From NCBI GenBank assembly GCA_046598525.1, contig JBKJIJ010000011.1:1-64000 (forward strand): DNA of 64,000 nucleotides, read 5' to 3'. Source of the DNA: Methylotenera_A sp046598525. Its GTDB lineage: Bacteria; Pseudomonadota; Gammaproteobacteria; Burkholderiales; Methylophilaceae. The translations under genes and the position numbers were made by a program. Shown here one piece after another: positions 17,748 to 27,167 of the stretch (position 1 is the first letter of the stretch; each line of letters begins with the position of its first letter). The notes under the pieces are model-generated. The model was not told the DNA's origin. It searched no databases and worked only from the letters and a program-made list of their open reading frames with translations.

Positions 17748-18104
17748 TTATTTAGCTGAAGTCGCATTAAAATCTAGCAAAGCGCTAGCATTAGCCATAA
17801 TTGGCACAACTACTTGATATTCCACCGAAACAACGCCGCCATTAACCACTAAATCGGAGCCTTTAACAACGGTAATATTATCAACAGAGGCTGATTTATC
17901 AAATGCAACTGCAACTGCTTTTTTATCGGTTAAATCCACTGAACTTGCTACTTTTTTAACCGCATTTTTAACATTCATATATTCTAAATAAGCAGGCCCA
18001 ACTTTCAAACCAATCATGCCTAAAAATACGATGGCTGCAATCACAATCAGCATGCCGATAAATGATCCACCTTTTTGATTATTGATTTGATTTGTTTGGT
18101 GCAT
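17748..18104 (-). CDS. DUF4845 membrane-anchored protein
   Basis: A 118-residue protein starting at the ATG at 18104, which has a GGGGGA ribosome site about 6 nt upstream. A longer frame reaching into lepB lacks such support. One transmembrane segment (about residues 13-34: GSFIGMLIVIAAIVFLGMIGLKVG) is followed by a small extracytoplasmic domain (PAYLEYMNVKNAVKKVASS...VSVEYQVVVPIMANASALLDF), the DUF4845 pattern. The family sits between lepB and rnc across betaproteobacteria. Its location suggests a link to protein export, but the function is unknown. Confidence 0.88.
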   Translation of the reverse strand: MHQTNQINNQKGGSFIGMLIVIAAIVFLGMIGLKVGPAYLEYMNVKNAVKKVASSVDLTDKKAVAVAFDKSASVDNITVVKGSDLVVNGGVVSVEYQVVVPIMANASALLDFNATSAK

Positions 18105-18162
18105 GTTTATTCCCCCGAAAAAATGTGTAAAGATTTTGTTATTAAAATTATTGTTGTAGATA

Positions 18163-18963
18163 TTATTGTATCTTAGTACCAACTCTGCCAAATTGATCAA
18201 AATTAAACCAGATAAAAAACGCCTTACCCACTAAATTGTGCTCTGGCACAAAGCCCCAAACGCGGCTATCGGCGCTGTTATCACGGTTATCACCCATCGC
18301 AAAATAATGACCAGCTGGCACAGTTACCGTTTCACCATTTTGCAATTGTTCGCCTAATGAGCCAGACGGATATTGATTCGGAATATCATGCACTAAAATA
18401 TCGTGATTGACATCTACTAATTGCTCGGTTGATTGCTGAGCTGTCATGTTGTTTTCTTGATCGCTACCATCAATATCTTTAAAAGACATTTTATAATTAT
18501 AATCACTTATAAAAGTCACTTGTAATTTTTTACCGTTTACAATCAATTGCTTATCTTGATATTGAATGGTGTCGCCAGGCACACCAACCACGCGTTTAAT
18601 GTAATCAATAGTTGGTTCTGGCGGATAATGAAACACAAACACGTCGCCACGTTTAGGCTGATTCATCTCAATAAATGTATTATTTAACACAGGCACGCGT
18701 AAGCCATAGGTGAATTTGTTCACCAAAATATAATCGCCAGCAAGTAACGTTGGCATCATCGAGCCAGATGGAATTTTGAATGGCTCAACCAAAAATGAGC
18801 GCAACACAAATACCAGCAAAATTACCGGGAAAAAGCTTTTGCTGTATTCCACATACCAAGGCTCGGCTTGGTTGCCGCGATTTTTGCGCAATACCCAAAT
18901 ATCCAACAACCAGACCAAGCCAGTGACCACTAAAATGGCAATCATAAATAAAGCAAAATACAT
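18163..18963 (-). CDS. lepB: signal peptidase I
   Basis: A 266-residue membrane-bound Ser/Lys protease that removes signal peptides from exported preproteins. Two N-terminal membrane segments (about residues 2-22 and 44-58) precede the catalytic domain. The nucleophile is Ser68 in PSGSMMPTL and the general-base lysine is Lys123 in DYIKRVVGVPGD. The C-terminal box GDNRDNSADSRVWGFVP is intact. It is 61 nt downstream of lepA on the same strand; lepA-lepB is the typical pairing. Confidence 0.98.
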   Translation of the reverse strand: MYFALFMIAILVVTGLVWLLDIWVLRKNRGNQAEPWYVEYSKSFFPVILLVFVLRSFLVEPFKIPSGSMMPTLLAGDYILVNKFTYGLRVPVLNNTFIEMNQPKRGDVFVFHYPPEPTIDYIKRVVGVPGDTIQYQDKQLIVNGKKLQVTFISDYNYKMSFKDIDGSDQENNMTAQQSTEQLVDVNHDILVHDIPNQYPSGSLGEQLQNGETVTVPAGHYFAMGDNRDNSADSRVWGFVPEHNLVGKAFFIWFNFDQFGRVGTKIQ

Positions 18964-19024
18964 GCGTTAATACCTTTTAAATTATCTTATTTTTGTAAAT
19001 CGTTATGTTTTTAATATGTTAAAT

Positions 19025-20818
19025 TTACTTGTCTTCAACTCTTAATATGGCTAAAAACGCTTCTTGCGGAATTTCCACATTACCCACTTGTTTCATGCGT
19101 TTTTTACCTTCCTTTTGCTTATCCAGCAATTTGCGTTTACGCGATACATCTCCGCCATAACATTTGGCAATCACGTTTTTACGCATGGCTTTTACCGTTT
19201 CGCGCGCAATAATAGTAGCACCAATACTGGCTTGAATCGCCACATCAAACATTTGGCGCGGAATCAATTCACGCATTTTCTCTGCCACCTGACCGCCTCG
19301 GTAGCGGCTATTGGCGCGGTGTACAATCAAGCTTAGCGCATCCACACGTTCGCCGTTCACCATAATATCCAGCTTAACCAAATCGGCTGCACGGAACTCT
19401 AAAAACTCGTAATCCATTGAAGCGTAGCCGCGCGATACCGATTTTAATTTATCAAAGAAATCCAACACCACTTCATTTAGCGGCATTTCGTAACTCAACA
19501 TTACTTGCCTGCCCATATATTGCATATTTTTCTGCACGCCACGTTTGCCATTACAAAGCGTCATCACTGGCCCAACATAATCTTGCGGCATCAGCAAATT
19601 AACATTAATCACTGGCTCACGAATCTCTTCAATACGCGACATATCGGGCAAACGGGATGGGTTTTCAATTTGATGCACTGTGCCATCTTTTAGCATTAGC
19701 TCATATACCACGGTTGGCGCGGTAGTAATCAAATCCATATCGTATTCGCGCTCTAAACGCTCTTGTACGATTTCCATGTGTAGCAAGCCTAAAAAGCCGC
19801 ATCTAAAACCAAAGCCTAAAGCGGTTGAGTTTTCTGGCTCAAATAACAAACTGGCATCATTCAAACTTAATTTTTCTAAAGCTGTTCTTAAAGCTTCAAA
19901 TTGATTCGATTCTACTGGGTATAAACCGGCAAATACTTGTGGTTTTACTTCTTTAAAACCGGCTAATGACTCTGCGGCTTGTCTAGTTGCAAGCGTTACC
20001 GTATCGCCCACTTTTGCACTGGCTAATTCTTTAATACCGGCAATAATAAAACCTACCTCGCCTGCTGAAAGCGATGTTTTTTGCAGCGATTTAGGCGTAA
20101 AAACACCCACTTGCTCACATAAAAATTCGGTACGGGTTGCCATTAAACGAATCTTATCTTTTGGCTTTAACACGCCGTCAATCACGCGCACTAGCATAAC
20201 CACGCCAACATAATTATCAAACCAAGCATCAATCACCAAGGCTTTTAGCGGCGCATCTACATCGCCTTTTGGCGGTGGCACTTTTTTAATTACGGCTTCT
20301 AATACATCGCGCACGCCTAAACCTGTTTTGGCTGAACACATCACGGCGTCACTAGCATCTACGCCAATAACGTCTTCAATTTCTTGCTTAACGCGCTCTG
20401 GGTCAGCCGATGGTAAATCAATTTTATTTAAAACGGCGGTTACTTCTACGCCTAAATCTAATGCGGTATAACAATTGGCCACACTTTGCGCCTCAACACC
20501 TTGGCTGGCATCTACAACTAATAGCGCGCCTTCGCAGGCAGAAAGCGAGCGTGAAACTTCATAGCTAAAATCCACATGACCAGGCGTATCAATCAAATTT
20601 AATTGATAAATTTCGCCATCATCGGCTTTGTAATGCAACGCGGCGGTTTGCGCTTTAATGGTAATGCCACGTTCACGCTCAATATCCATGCTATCCAACA
20701 CTTGCGCTTCCATTTCGCGGTCGGCCAAGCCGCCACATAAATGAATAATACGGTCAGCAAGAGTGGATTTACCATGATCAATATGGGCAATAATAGAGAA
20801 ATTACGGATGTTTTTCAT
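19025..20818 (-). CDS. lepA: elongation factor 4 (LepA)
   Basis: A 597-residue ribosome-dependent GTPase. The G1 loop AHIDHGKS is at residues 11-18, followed by the RERGITIKAQ switch, DTPGHVDFSYEVSRS (G3) and NKIDLP (G4). Domains II, III and V are present, and the LepA-specific C-terminal domain ends with CYGGDVSRKRKLLDKQKEGKKRMKQVG. EF4 binds stalled or initiating ribosomes and may promote back-translocation. It heads the lepA-lepB-DUF4845-rnc-era cluster. Confidence 0.98.
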   Translation of the reverse strand: MKNIRNFSIIAHIDHGKSTLADRIIHLCGGLADREMEAQVLDSMDIERERGITIKAQTAALHYKADDGEIYQLNLIDTPGHVDFSYEVSRSLSACEGALLVVDASQGVEAQSVANCYTALDLGVEVTAVLNKIDLPSADPERVKQEIEDVIGVDASDAVMCSAKTGLGVRDVLEAVIKKVPPPKGDVDAPLKALVIDAWFDNYVGVVMLVRVIDGVLKPKDKIRLMATRTEFLCEQVGVFTPKSLQKTSLSAGEVGFIIAGIKELASAKVGDTVTLATRQAAESLAGFKEVKPQVFAGLYPVESNQFEALRTALEKLSLNDASLLFEPENSTALGFGFRCGFLGLLHMEIVQERLEREYDMDLITTAPTVVYELMLKDGTVHQIENPSRLPDMSRIEEIREPVINVNLLMPQDYVGPVMTLCNGKRGVQKNMQYMGRQVMLSYEMPLNEVVLDFFDKLKSVSRGYASMDYEFLEFRAADLVKLDIMVNGERVDALSLIVHRANSRYRGGQVAEKMRELIPRQMFDVAIQASIGATIIARETVKAMRKNVIAKCYGGDVSRKRKLLDKQKEGKKRMKQVGNVEIPQEAFLAILRVEDK

Positions 20819-20924
20819 GTTAACTTTTAGACTTTACAAACAAATAGAGCGCAATAAGCGCCCTTTTTCAATAGGGGTGATTTTACAACAAATGCTTGAT
20901 TAATTTGTAATTAATTAAACAAAG

Positions 20925-20994
20925 TACTTAAACATCATGTATTTGAACATTATGTATTTGAACATTATGTATTTGAACATCATGTATTTGAACC
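20925..20994. repeat. 15-bp tandem repeat, about 4.7 copies
   Basis: Four adjacent 15-bp units, close to TATTTGAACATTATG, run from 20925 to 20984, followed by a partial TATTTGAACC. The first unit is the most diverged (TACTTAAACATCATG) and the middle two are identical. It lies between the lepA start and the degP terminator. Slippage variation in copy number is plausible. Confidence 0.9.
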
Positions 20995-20995
20995 T

Positions 20996-21026
20996 TTAAA
21001 AAAAAGCCCGCTTTACGCGGGCTTTA
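20996..21026 (-). terminator. rho-independent terminator of the rpoE-degP operon
   Basis: A 9-bp GC-rich stem (21003-21011 AAAGCCCGC with 21017-21025 GCGGGCTTT) has a 5-nt loop and, on the minus strand, a run of at least eight T. It lies 17 nt past the degP stop. Confidence 0.9.
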
Positions 21027-21042
21027 AAATATAACGATAAAA

Positions 21043-22488
21043 TTACTTAGCCACTTTAATCGGTACGTACAAAGTATTTTCGCCACGTAGCACTAATACA
21101 GCAACCGTTTTGCCTGCAGCTACCGCGTTAATTTGTTTATTAAATTGCTCAACGCTTTGGCTTTCTGAGTTATTTAAACCCATAATAACATCACCACGGC
21201 GAATGCCCGCTTGCGCTGCTGCACCAACACTATCAACAACTAATAAGCCGTTTTTGCCATTTAGTTTTTTCTTTTGTTGTGGCGTTAGTTCTTTTAAACT
21301 TAAACCAATTTTGTTGGATTCCGCTTTGATTGGTGCCTTACTTGGCGCCGTTGCTTCATTAGGGTCGGTTGGCATTTCGCCTATGCCAACATTTAAGTTT
21401 TTAACAGCACCTTTGCGTAACACTTCAACCGCTGCCATTTTGCCTGGCTTGCTGGCACCAACCGCGCGTGGTAAATCGCTAGAAGAAACAATCAGTTTAT
21501 TATCAAACTTGGTAATCACATCACCCGCTTGCAAGCCACCTTTGTCTGCTGGGCCATTTTTTTCAACACCAGCAATTAAAGCGCCATTGGTGTTTTTCAT
21601 GCCAAATGAATCGGCTAATTCTTTTGTGAGCTCTTGAATGGCCACACCCAACCAACCGCGTGTAATTTTGCCGCTGGCTTTTAGTTGGTTCGAAATATCA
21701 ATCGCTACATCAATTGGAATAGAAAATGATAAGCCAACTGAACCGCCACTGCGGCTGTAAATTTGTGAGTTAATACCCACTACTTCGCCAGACAAATTAA
21801 ACAGCGGACCGCCAGAATTACCCGGATTAATTGCTACGTCGGTTTGAATAAATGGCACAAAATTTTCTTGTGGCAATGCGCGACCTTTTGCACTGACAAT
21901 ACCGGCTGTCATGGTATTTTCTAAGCCAAATGGTGAGCCAATTGCCGCCACCCATTGACCTACTTTTAATGCATTTGGGTCACCAATGGTCACTTTTGGC
22001 AAGTTAGTCGCTTCAATTTTAATCAAAGCTACATCGGTACGTTTATCAAAACCAATGGTTTTGGCTTTAAATTCGCGCTTGTCCGATAATTTAACCATGA
22101 CTTCATCAGCCTCACTCACCACATGCGCATTGGTTAAAATATAACCATCGCTACTGATAATAAAGCCTGAACCTAATGATGACGATTTAAACTCTTGACC
22201 GCCTTGGCCACCCTGGCCTGGGTTGCCAGGAATACCGGGCATGCCTGGAATACCAAAGCGCTTAAAGAATTCTTGTAAATTCTCATCATCTGGCATACCT
22301 GGGAAAGGCATTGGGCCATTGCCGCCGCCTTGCACCACTTGGGTCACGCTAATATTCACCACTTCTGCGCCATGCTTTTCAGCCAGTTCGGTAAAGTCGG
22401 GCAAATCTTTAGCAATAGCCGTTTGATTGAACGCATTAAAGACAAATGCAACACTAATAACTGTTGTAGAAATCCATTTTTTTAACAT
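21043..22488 (-). CDS. degP: periplasmic serine protease/chaperone DegP (MucD type)
   Basis: A 481-residue HtrA-family protease for periplasmic protein quality control. The signal peptide covers about residues 1-26. The trypsin-like domain has the triad His122 (TNAHVV), Asp152 (DVALIK) and Ser225 (GNSGGP). Two PDZ domains follow (about 270-370 and 390-475). A Gly/Pro-rich insertion (about 78-98, with GIPGMPGIPGNP) lies in the LA loop region. The gene is last in an rpoE-rseA-rseB-rseC-degP run, like algU-mucABCD, so it is probably induced by sigma-E. It ends at a strong terminator. Confidence 0.96.
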   Translation of the reverse strand: MLKKWISTTVISVAFVFNAFNQTAIAKDLPDFTELAEKHGAEVVNISVTQVVQGGGNGPMPFPGMPDDENLQEFFKRFGIPGMPGIPGNPGQGGQGGQEFKSSSLGSGFIISSDGYILTNAHVVSEADEVMVKLSDKREFKAKTIGFDKRTDVALIKIEATNLPKVTIGDPNALKVGQWVAAIGSPFGLENTMTAGIVSAKGRALPQENFVPFIQTDVAINPGNSGGPLFNLSGEVVGINSQIYSRSGGSVGLSFSIPIDVAIDISNQLKASGKITRGWLGVAIQELTKELADSFGMKNTNGALIAGVEKNGPADKGGLQAGDVITKFDNKLIVSSSDLPRAVGASKPGKMAAVEVLRKGAVKNLNVGIGEMPTDPNEATAPSKAPIKAESNKIGLSLKELTPQQKKKLNGKNGLLVVDSVGAAAQAGIRRGDVIMGLNNSESQSVEQFNKQINAVAAGKTVAVLVLRGENTLYVPIKVAK

Positions 22489-22582
22489 CTAATTTCCTCA
22501 AATAACTGAAAATACATACGGTAAGATTTTTTGATAAAAAGCTTTTAAATCGTACAAGTTACATTAATAAAATAACAAACCA

Positions 22583-23074
22583 TTATGAAAATTTTATTTC
22601 TTTATCTTGTGCAGCAAAATCTTGCGTTGCTAATCTCAAAATAACGGGTTGCTGCTCTAAAAAATAGGGGCTGGCGGTTGTGTGACACTTAACCCAAATA
22701 AATCCAAGTACCAAGCCAACTAAAGCGCCCAACATGGCAGCGGCGTTATTTTGCAAGAATTCATTCATTAATATGGCGCCAATCATCATAGTTACAAGTG
22801 GCACTATATAAAGTAGTAACGCACTTTTAAGCAAAGCGCGTTCATTTATACCCACTACAACGCTATCACCCACTTTTGCGTTGATACGATTTAGCGCTTT
22901 GAATGCGGTTGATTGATGGGCAAATAATTTGCCCCAAATGGAATTACCGCAGCCGCGTGTTTTGCCACACAAACCACAAGCCGTTTTACGCTCTATTTCA
23001 AGGGTTGCTATGGTTTCGTTTGCTTGAAAGCGGCTGGTGCTAATGGATAAGATAACGGCGCGTTCTTCTAGCAT
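22583..23074 (-). CDS. rseC: SoxR-reducing/sigma-E regulatory protein RseC (MucC)
   Basis: A 163-residue inner-membrane protein. The N-terminal domain carries the CGLCGKTRGCG cluster (Cys33, Cys36, Cys42), typical of RseC and suggestive of a metal or Fe-S site. Two membrane helices follow (about 86-104 and 112-129). RseC is linked to sigma-E signalling and, in E. coli, to reduction of SoxR together with Rsx. It is encoded 33 nt after rseB and before degP. Confidence 0.92.
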   Translation of the reverse strand: MLEERAVILSISTSRFQANETIATLEIERKTACGLCGKTRGCGNSIWGKLFAHQSTAFKALNRINAKVGDSVVVGINERALLKSALLLYIVPLVTMMIGAILMNEFLQNNAAAMLGALVGLVLGFIWVKCHTTASPYFLEQQPVILRLATQDFAAQDKEIKFS

Positions 23075-23107
23075 GTTAAAACTCGAAAATTAGTGATGTG
23101 CTTAAAT

Positions 23108-24115
23108 CTAACGCGTTGCGGTTTGCTTTTTAAAACTGACTGCTTTTGCGATTTGCTCCACTGTCGCTAATGGCACTTCACCAACCACCATTACTTGATA
23201 ACCTTCAACAATATTGGCGCAAATGTGCGTAGAGCCAATAAGATGATGGCCCATTTTAGGACGCTGACCTTTTACCACAGGCTCAATAAATAGCGAAACA
23301 GAAGCGATTCCATCTGAAAAAATCATTTGGTTTACAGGTGCTGTTTTACCATTAGCCATAAACTCAATATGGTCCACCTTTACATAGCCAGGCGGTAACT
23401 CAGCCACAATCCAGTTGGTGTGAACACGGTTAAGCAAGGTGGCGTCTTCCATTTCGTACTTTTTGCTTAAATCGATAGAAGGCTGATACCAATTTAAATC
23501 ATGCGAATTCAGCATGCTTAATTCTTGAAAGGTAATTTGTTCTAAGGTTTCGTTTTTTTCATTTTTTAGCGTCATTTTAACCAGCAAACCAAATTCGGTA
23601 TCGGTCCAAATTTTGTAGCTGTAACGATAAGCGTCTTTGGGAATAAGCTCAATAATTTGTGCTTGGCGCCCTGCAATGTAATCTAATACGCCAATTTTTG
23701 CTGTGTAGCTGGTTTTTAAAGAGTTTAGGTTCACCGGCAACATGGCTGGGAACAGGTTTTGTCCGCGGCGTTTTTCAATGATGACTTTATCGTTTTTTGG
23801 GTGAAAAATAACGATATCGCTGCCTTGGCTAAATACTTCGCGCGGTTGTTTTAAAGTTGGTTTTCCAGCGACAGATTGATTATCTAAAATCATATTGCGT
23901 GTTAACTCTTGCCCAGCGTTGTTCATGTGCGTAATTTGCACAGAGCGAGTTTGTTTACCATTTTGATAAACAAAAATGCCTTGATAATTAAGTTCGCGCG
24001 CGGCAAAAGCCGCTTTTTGCAACGCTAACCAAGCATCTTCACTGGCAAAGCTGGCGCTATTAAAGCCAGCAAAGCCAATGGTGGCAAGCAATATCGCTGA
24101 AAATATTTTTAACAT
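23108..24115 (-). CDS. rseB: sigma-E regulatory protein RseB (MucB)
   Basis: A 335-residue periplasmic protein with a signal peptide (about residues 1-24, ending FNSASFA). The large N-terminal domain resembles LolA/LolB lipid carriers (ALQKAAFAARELNYQGIFVYQNGKQTRSVQI). The C-terminal domain ends with a MGHHLIGSTHICANIVEGYQVMVVGEVP-type segment. RseB binds the periplasmic part of RseA and protects it from DegS until lipid or LPS signals displace it. It starts 5 nt after the rseA stop. Confidence 0.94.
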   Translation of the reverse strand: MLKIFSAILLATIGFAGFNSASFASEDAWLALQKAAFAARELNYQGIFVYQNGKQTRSVQITHMNNAGQELTRNMILDNQSVAGKPTLKQPREVFSQGSDIVIFHPKNDKVIIEKRRGQNLFPAMLPVNLNSLKTSYTAKIGVLDYIAGRQAQIIELIPKDAYRYSYKIWTDTEFGLLVKMTLKNEKNETLEQITFQELSMLNSHDLNWYQPSIDLSKKYEMEDATLLNRVHTNWIVAELPPGYVKVDHIEFMANGKTAPVNQMIFSDGIASVSLFIEPVVKGQRPKMGHHLIGSTHICANIVEGYQVMVVGEVPLATVEQIAKAVSFKKQTATR

Positions 24116-24120
24116 TACTA

Positions 24121-24597
24121 CTATTGCCCTGCGCCAGTATGGCTTACGTTTTGAATATAGTAAGCAGCGCCGCTTGGGGCAGCTGCTTGGTGCGCTTCTA
24201 AGTACTCAAGCGGCATGCTATTGGCAATTTCAATCGGTGAAGAATCTTCTGCGCTATTAAGTTGTTGTTGTAAAACCATTACGCCCACAAACATTACAGC
24301 GGCTACCGATGCGGCAACAGACCAAAATTGATTGGTCTTAAAGAAACTTGTTTTAGCAATGGTTGGTTTAATAACTGGCTGCGGCGCTAAAACGGTTGGT
24401 TCGTCACCTAAAGCGCTTAATACACGTGCACTAAAATCATGACTTAACACCGTTTCATTGCGCATGGCATCACCAATTAAATGGTAACTTTGCCAACATT
24501 CTTGCAGCTCTCCGCCGGATTTAACTGATCTAATCAAATGCTCAGCGTTTTCAACATCAAACTCGCCATCGATTAATGCAGATAATTGTTCTTTCAT
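24121..24597 (-). CDS. rseA: anti-sigma-E factor RseA (MucA)
   Basis: A 158-residue single-pass anti-sigma factor. The cytoplasmic N-domain begins MKEQLSALIDGEFD and has the conserved CWQSYHLIGDAMR segment that clamps RpoE. One transmembrane helix (about residues 91-109) is followed by a short periplasmic tail for RseB binding and regulated proteolysis. It lies 89 nt downstream of rpoE and almost touches rseB. Confidence 0.93.
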   Translation of the reverse strand: MKEQLSALIDGEFDVENAEHLIRSVKSGGELQECWQSYHLIGDAMRNETVLSHDFSARVLSALGDEPTVLAPQPVIKPTIAKTSFFKTNQFWSVAASVAAVMFVGVMVLQQQLNSAEDSSPIEIANSMPLEYLEAHQAAAPSGAAYYIQNVSHTGAGQ

Positions 24598-24686
24598 TCT
24601 TTGCCTCTGAATCTATAGTACATGCGTACTATTTAAAATGGTTGAACAGCAAAAAGCCACTCAATTAACATACTTTAATAATTGCC

Positions 24687-25427
24687 TTACCAGCGTTTAC
24701 CGTCTGGTGTATCTAACAAAGGGCGCAATTTTAAAGCAATTGTTTCACGCGCTCTAAAAATGCGTGAACGTACGGTGCCGATTGGGCATTGCATTAATGT
24801 GGCGATTTCTTCATAACTTAAGCCTTCAATTTCGCGTAATGTAATGGCTGTGCGTAATTCTTCTGGCAAGCTGGCAACGGTGTCATTCACTGTTTGCGCA
24901 ATTTCTTTGGTCATTAGCGCTGTTTCTGGCGTTTCCATGGTGCGCATTTCAAAGCCGTCGTCAAAATTTTCAACGTCTTCAATTTCAACATCTTGCATCA
25001 CTTGTGGCCTGCGACCCATTGATACTAGATAGTTTTTAGCGGTGTTAATACCAATGCGATATAGCCATGTGTAAAACGCACTATCGCCTCTAAAATTATG
25101 CAAGGCACGATAGGCTTTTATAAAGGATTCTTGAACAACGTCTTCTACCTCGGCTTGATCGCGAATCATGCGCGACAACAAGCGGCCTAATTTACGCTGG
25201 TATTTTTCTACCAACATACCAAATGCTTTTTTATCGCCTTGCTGCGCGCGTTCTACCAATAGTTGGTCTAGTTCACGCGTACCTGCAACTGCTGTATTGA
25301 TTGGCTTATCAGCCATTAGTAGACCACTTCCATTAAGATTCGCCTTATAACCCGCAGTATACGCCTGCGCCGCTGGTTGTACGAAACTAGAACGGGATAG
25401 TGCTTCAATTTTACTCGTTTGTAACAT
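24687..25427 (-). CDS. rpoE: RNA polymerase sigma-E factor (RpoE/AlgU)
   Basis: A 246-residue ECF sigma factor. Region 2 (DKKAFGMLVEKYQRKLGRLLSRMI...AEVEDVVQESFIKAYRALHNFRGDSAFYTWLYRIGINTAKNYLV) and region 4 (SLPEELRTAITLREIEGLSYEEIATLMQCPIGTVRSRIFRARE) are textbook RpoE. The start at 25427 is chosen because GGAGG lies 6 nt upstream. This adds about 37 residues before the usual RpoE N-terminus, which would match the ATG at 25316. The extension (MLQTSKIEALSRSSF...) has no recognised motif. The gene heads the rse-degP operon and is divergent from nadB. Confidence 0.95.
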   Translation of the reverse strand: MLQTSKIEALSRSSFVQPAAQAYTAGYKANLNGSGLLMADKPINTAVAGTRELDQLLVERAQQGDKKAFGMLVEKYQRKLGRLLSRMIRDQAEVEDVVQESFIKAYRALHNFRGDSAFYTWLYRIGINTAKNYLVSMGRRPQVMQDVEIEDVENFDDGFEMRTMETPETALMTKEIAQTVNDTVASLPEELRTAITLREIEGLSYEEIATLMQCPIGTVRSRIFRARETIALKLRPLLDTPDGKRW

Positions 25428-25543
25428 TTGCATCCTCCAGAATAACGCGTTACTTTTTGCGCCTGCAATCTTCATTTTTATATTGCTAGCTTATGGTGAA
25501 AGACATGGATAAACTCTTAATAGTTCATTCCAATATAGAGTTT

Positions 25544-27163
25544 ATGCCACAACAATTTGATGTACTTATTATTGGCAGCGGTTTAGCTGGCCTAACCATG
25601 GCTTTGCAAGTAGCCGATACCAAACGCGTGTGCTTGGTCAGCAAGCGTGAAATATCGGATAGCGCCAGCAGCTGGGCGCAAGGCGGTATTGCGGCTGTAT
25701 TAAATAGCGATGACACGGTTGAAGAGCATATTCAAGACACCTTAATTGCAGGCGCTGGCTTGTGCGATGTGGAAGTGACGCGCATGGTGGCCACCAAAGG
25801 TTTTGAGGCAATTGAGTGGCTGATTAATCAAGGCGTTGAGTTTACCCGTGAAGCGGATAACAGCAATTTTCATTTAACCCGCGAAGGTGGTCACAGCCAC
25901 AGGCGCGTGGTACATGTGGCCGATGCAACGGGGCAAGCGGTACAAAAAACCTTAGCGCAAAAAGTACGCGAACACGCCAATATCACCATATTAGAAAATC
26001 ACATTGCGGTTGATTTGGTGACAGCCAAAAAATTAGACAAAAATACTGTTAATGACCAATGCTTAGGCGCGTACATTTTAGATAACAGCAATGGCCGCGT
26101 GATGACAATTGCCGCCGCACAAACCGTTTTGGCCACTGGCGGCGCAGGCAAAGTGTATTTATATACCACTAATCCGGATGTGAGCACTGGTGACGGCATT
26201 GCCATGGCATGGCGCGCTGGTTGCCGCGTAGCCAATATGGAATTTATTCAGTTTCACCCTACTTGCCTTTACCACCCGCATGCTAAATCATTTTTAATTA
26301 GTGAAGTGGTGCGTGGTGAAGGTGGATTATTAAAGCTGCCAGATGGCACGCGTTTTATGCCAGAGCATGATGAGCGTGCAGAGCTAGCGCCACGCGATGT
26401 AGTGGCGCGCGCAATTGACTTTGAAATGAAAAAGCGCGGCTTGGATTGCGTGTATTTAGATATTACGCATAAGCCTGCGGAATTTATTCAAGAACATTTC
26501 CCCAACATCTATGTACGCTGTCTGGAATTAGGCATTGATATTACCAAACAGCCTATTCCGGTTGTACCAGCCGCACACTACAGTTGCGGCGGTGTGATGA
26601 CCGATGCTACCGGCTCAACCGATATTGCCTGCTTATACGCCATTGGCGAAACCGCTTGCACCGGCTTGCATGGCGCCAATCGCTTAGCCAGCAATTCATT
26701 ATTAGAGTGCTTGATATTTGGCCAAGCGGCGGCCAATGCTATATTAAGCGCGCCAAAACAAGATTTTCGCGTATTACCGCATTGGGATGAAAGCCGCGTA
26801 ACCGATGCCGATGAAGAAGTATTAATTACCCACACTTGGAATGAATTACGCCGCTTTATGTGGAATTATGTGGGCATTGTGCGCACCAATAAACGCTTAA
26901 GCCGCGCGCTGCACCGCATTCATATGTTGCGTGATGAGGTGAACGAGTTTTACAGTAATTTTAGAGTGAGTAACGATTTAATTGAATTGCGTAATTTATT
27001 GCAAGTGGCCGAATTAATTGTGGTTAGCGCGATTGAGCGCCACGAAAGCCGCGGCCTGCATTACAGCAAAGATTATCCAGAGCTGCTAACTGAGGCGATT
27101 CCGACGGTTTTAAGCCCGAATAATCACTCTAGTCTTTTAGATAATCTGTATCAACAAGGTTAG
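25544..27163 (+). CDS. nadB: L-aspartate oxidase
   Basis: A 539-residue flavoenzyme that oxidises L-aspartate to iminoaspartate, the first step of de novo NAD synthesis. The FAD-binding motif FDVLIIGSGLAGLTMAL is at the N-terminus. The active-site block HLTREGGHSHRRVVH, TGGAGKVYLYTTNPD and CTGLHGANRLASNSLLECL are intact. The ATG at 25544 gives the family length (E. coli 540). An upstream in-frame ATG at 25505 with GGTGA before it would add 13 residues. nadA and nadC are not in the window. Confidence 0.95.
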   Translation: MPQQFDVLIIGSGLAGLTMALQVADTKRVCLVSKREISDSASSWAQGGIAAVLNSDDTVEEHIQDTLIAGAGLCDVEVTRMVATKGFEAIEWLINQGVEFTREADNSNFHLTREGGHSHRRVVHVADATGQAVQKTLAQKVREHANITILENHIAVDLVTAKKLDKNTVNDQCLGAYILDNSNGRVMTIAAAQTVLATGGAGKVYLYTTNPDVSTGDGIAMAWRAGCRVANMEFIQFHPTCLYHPHAKSFLISEVVRGEGGLLKLPDGTRFMPEHDERAELAPRDVVARAIDFEMKKRGLDCVYLDITHKPAEFIQEHFPNIYVRCLELGIDITKQPIPVVPAAHYSCGGVMTDATGSTDIACLYAIGETACTGLHGANRLASNSLLECLIFGQAAANAILSAPKQDFRVLPHWDESRVTDADEEVLITHTWNELRRFMWNYVGIVRTNKRLSRALHRIHMLRDEVNEFYSNFRVSNDLIELRNLLQVAELIVVSAIERHESRGLHYSKDYPELLTEAIPTVLSPNNHSSLLDNLYQQG

Positions 27164-27167
27164 TTTT

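Noticed and set aside
20925..20994. Possible CRISPR array
   Set aside because: The units are 15 bp and directly adjacent, with no unique spacers and no cas genes in the window. It is a simple tandem repeat.
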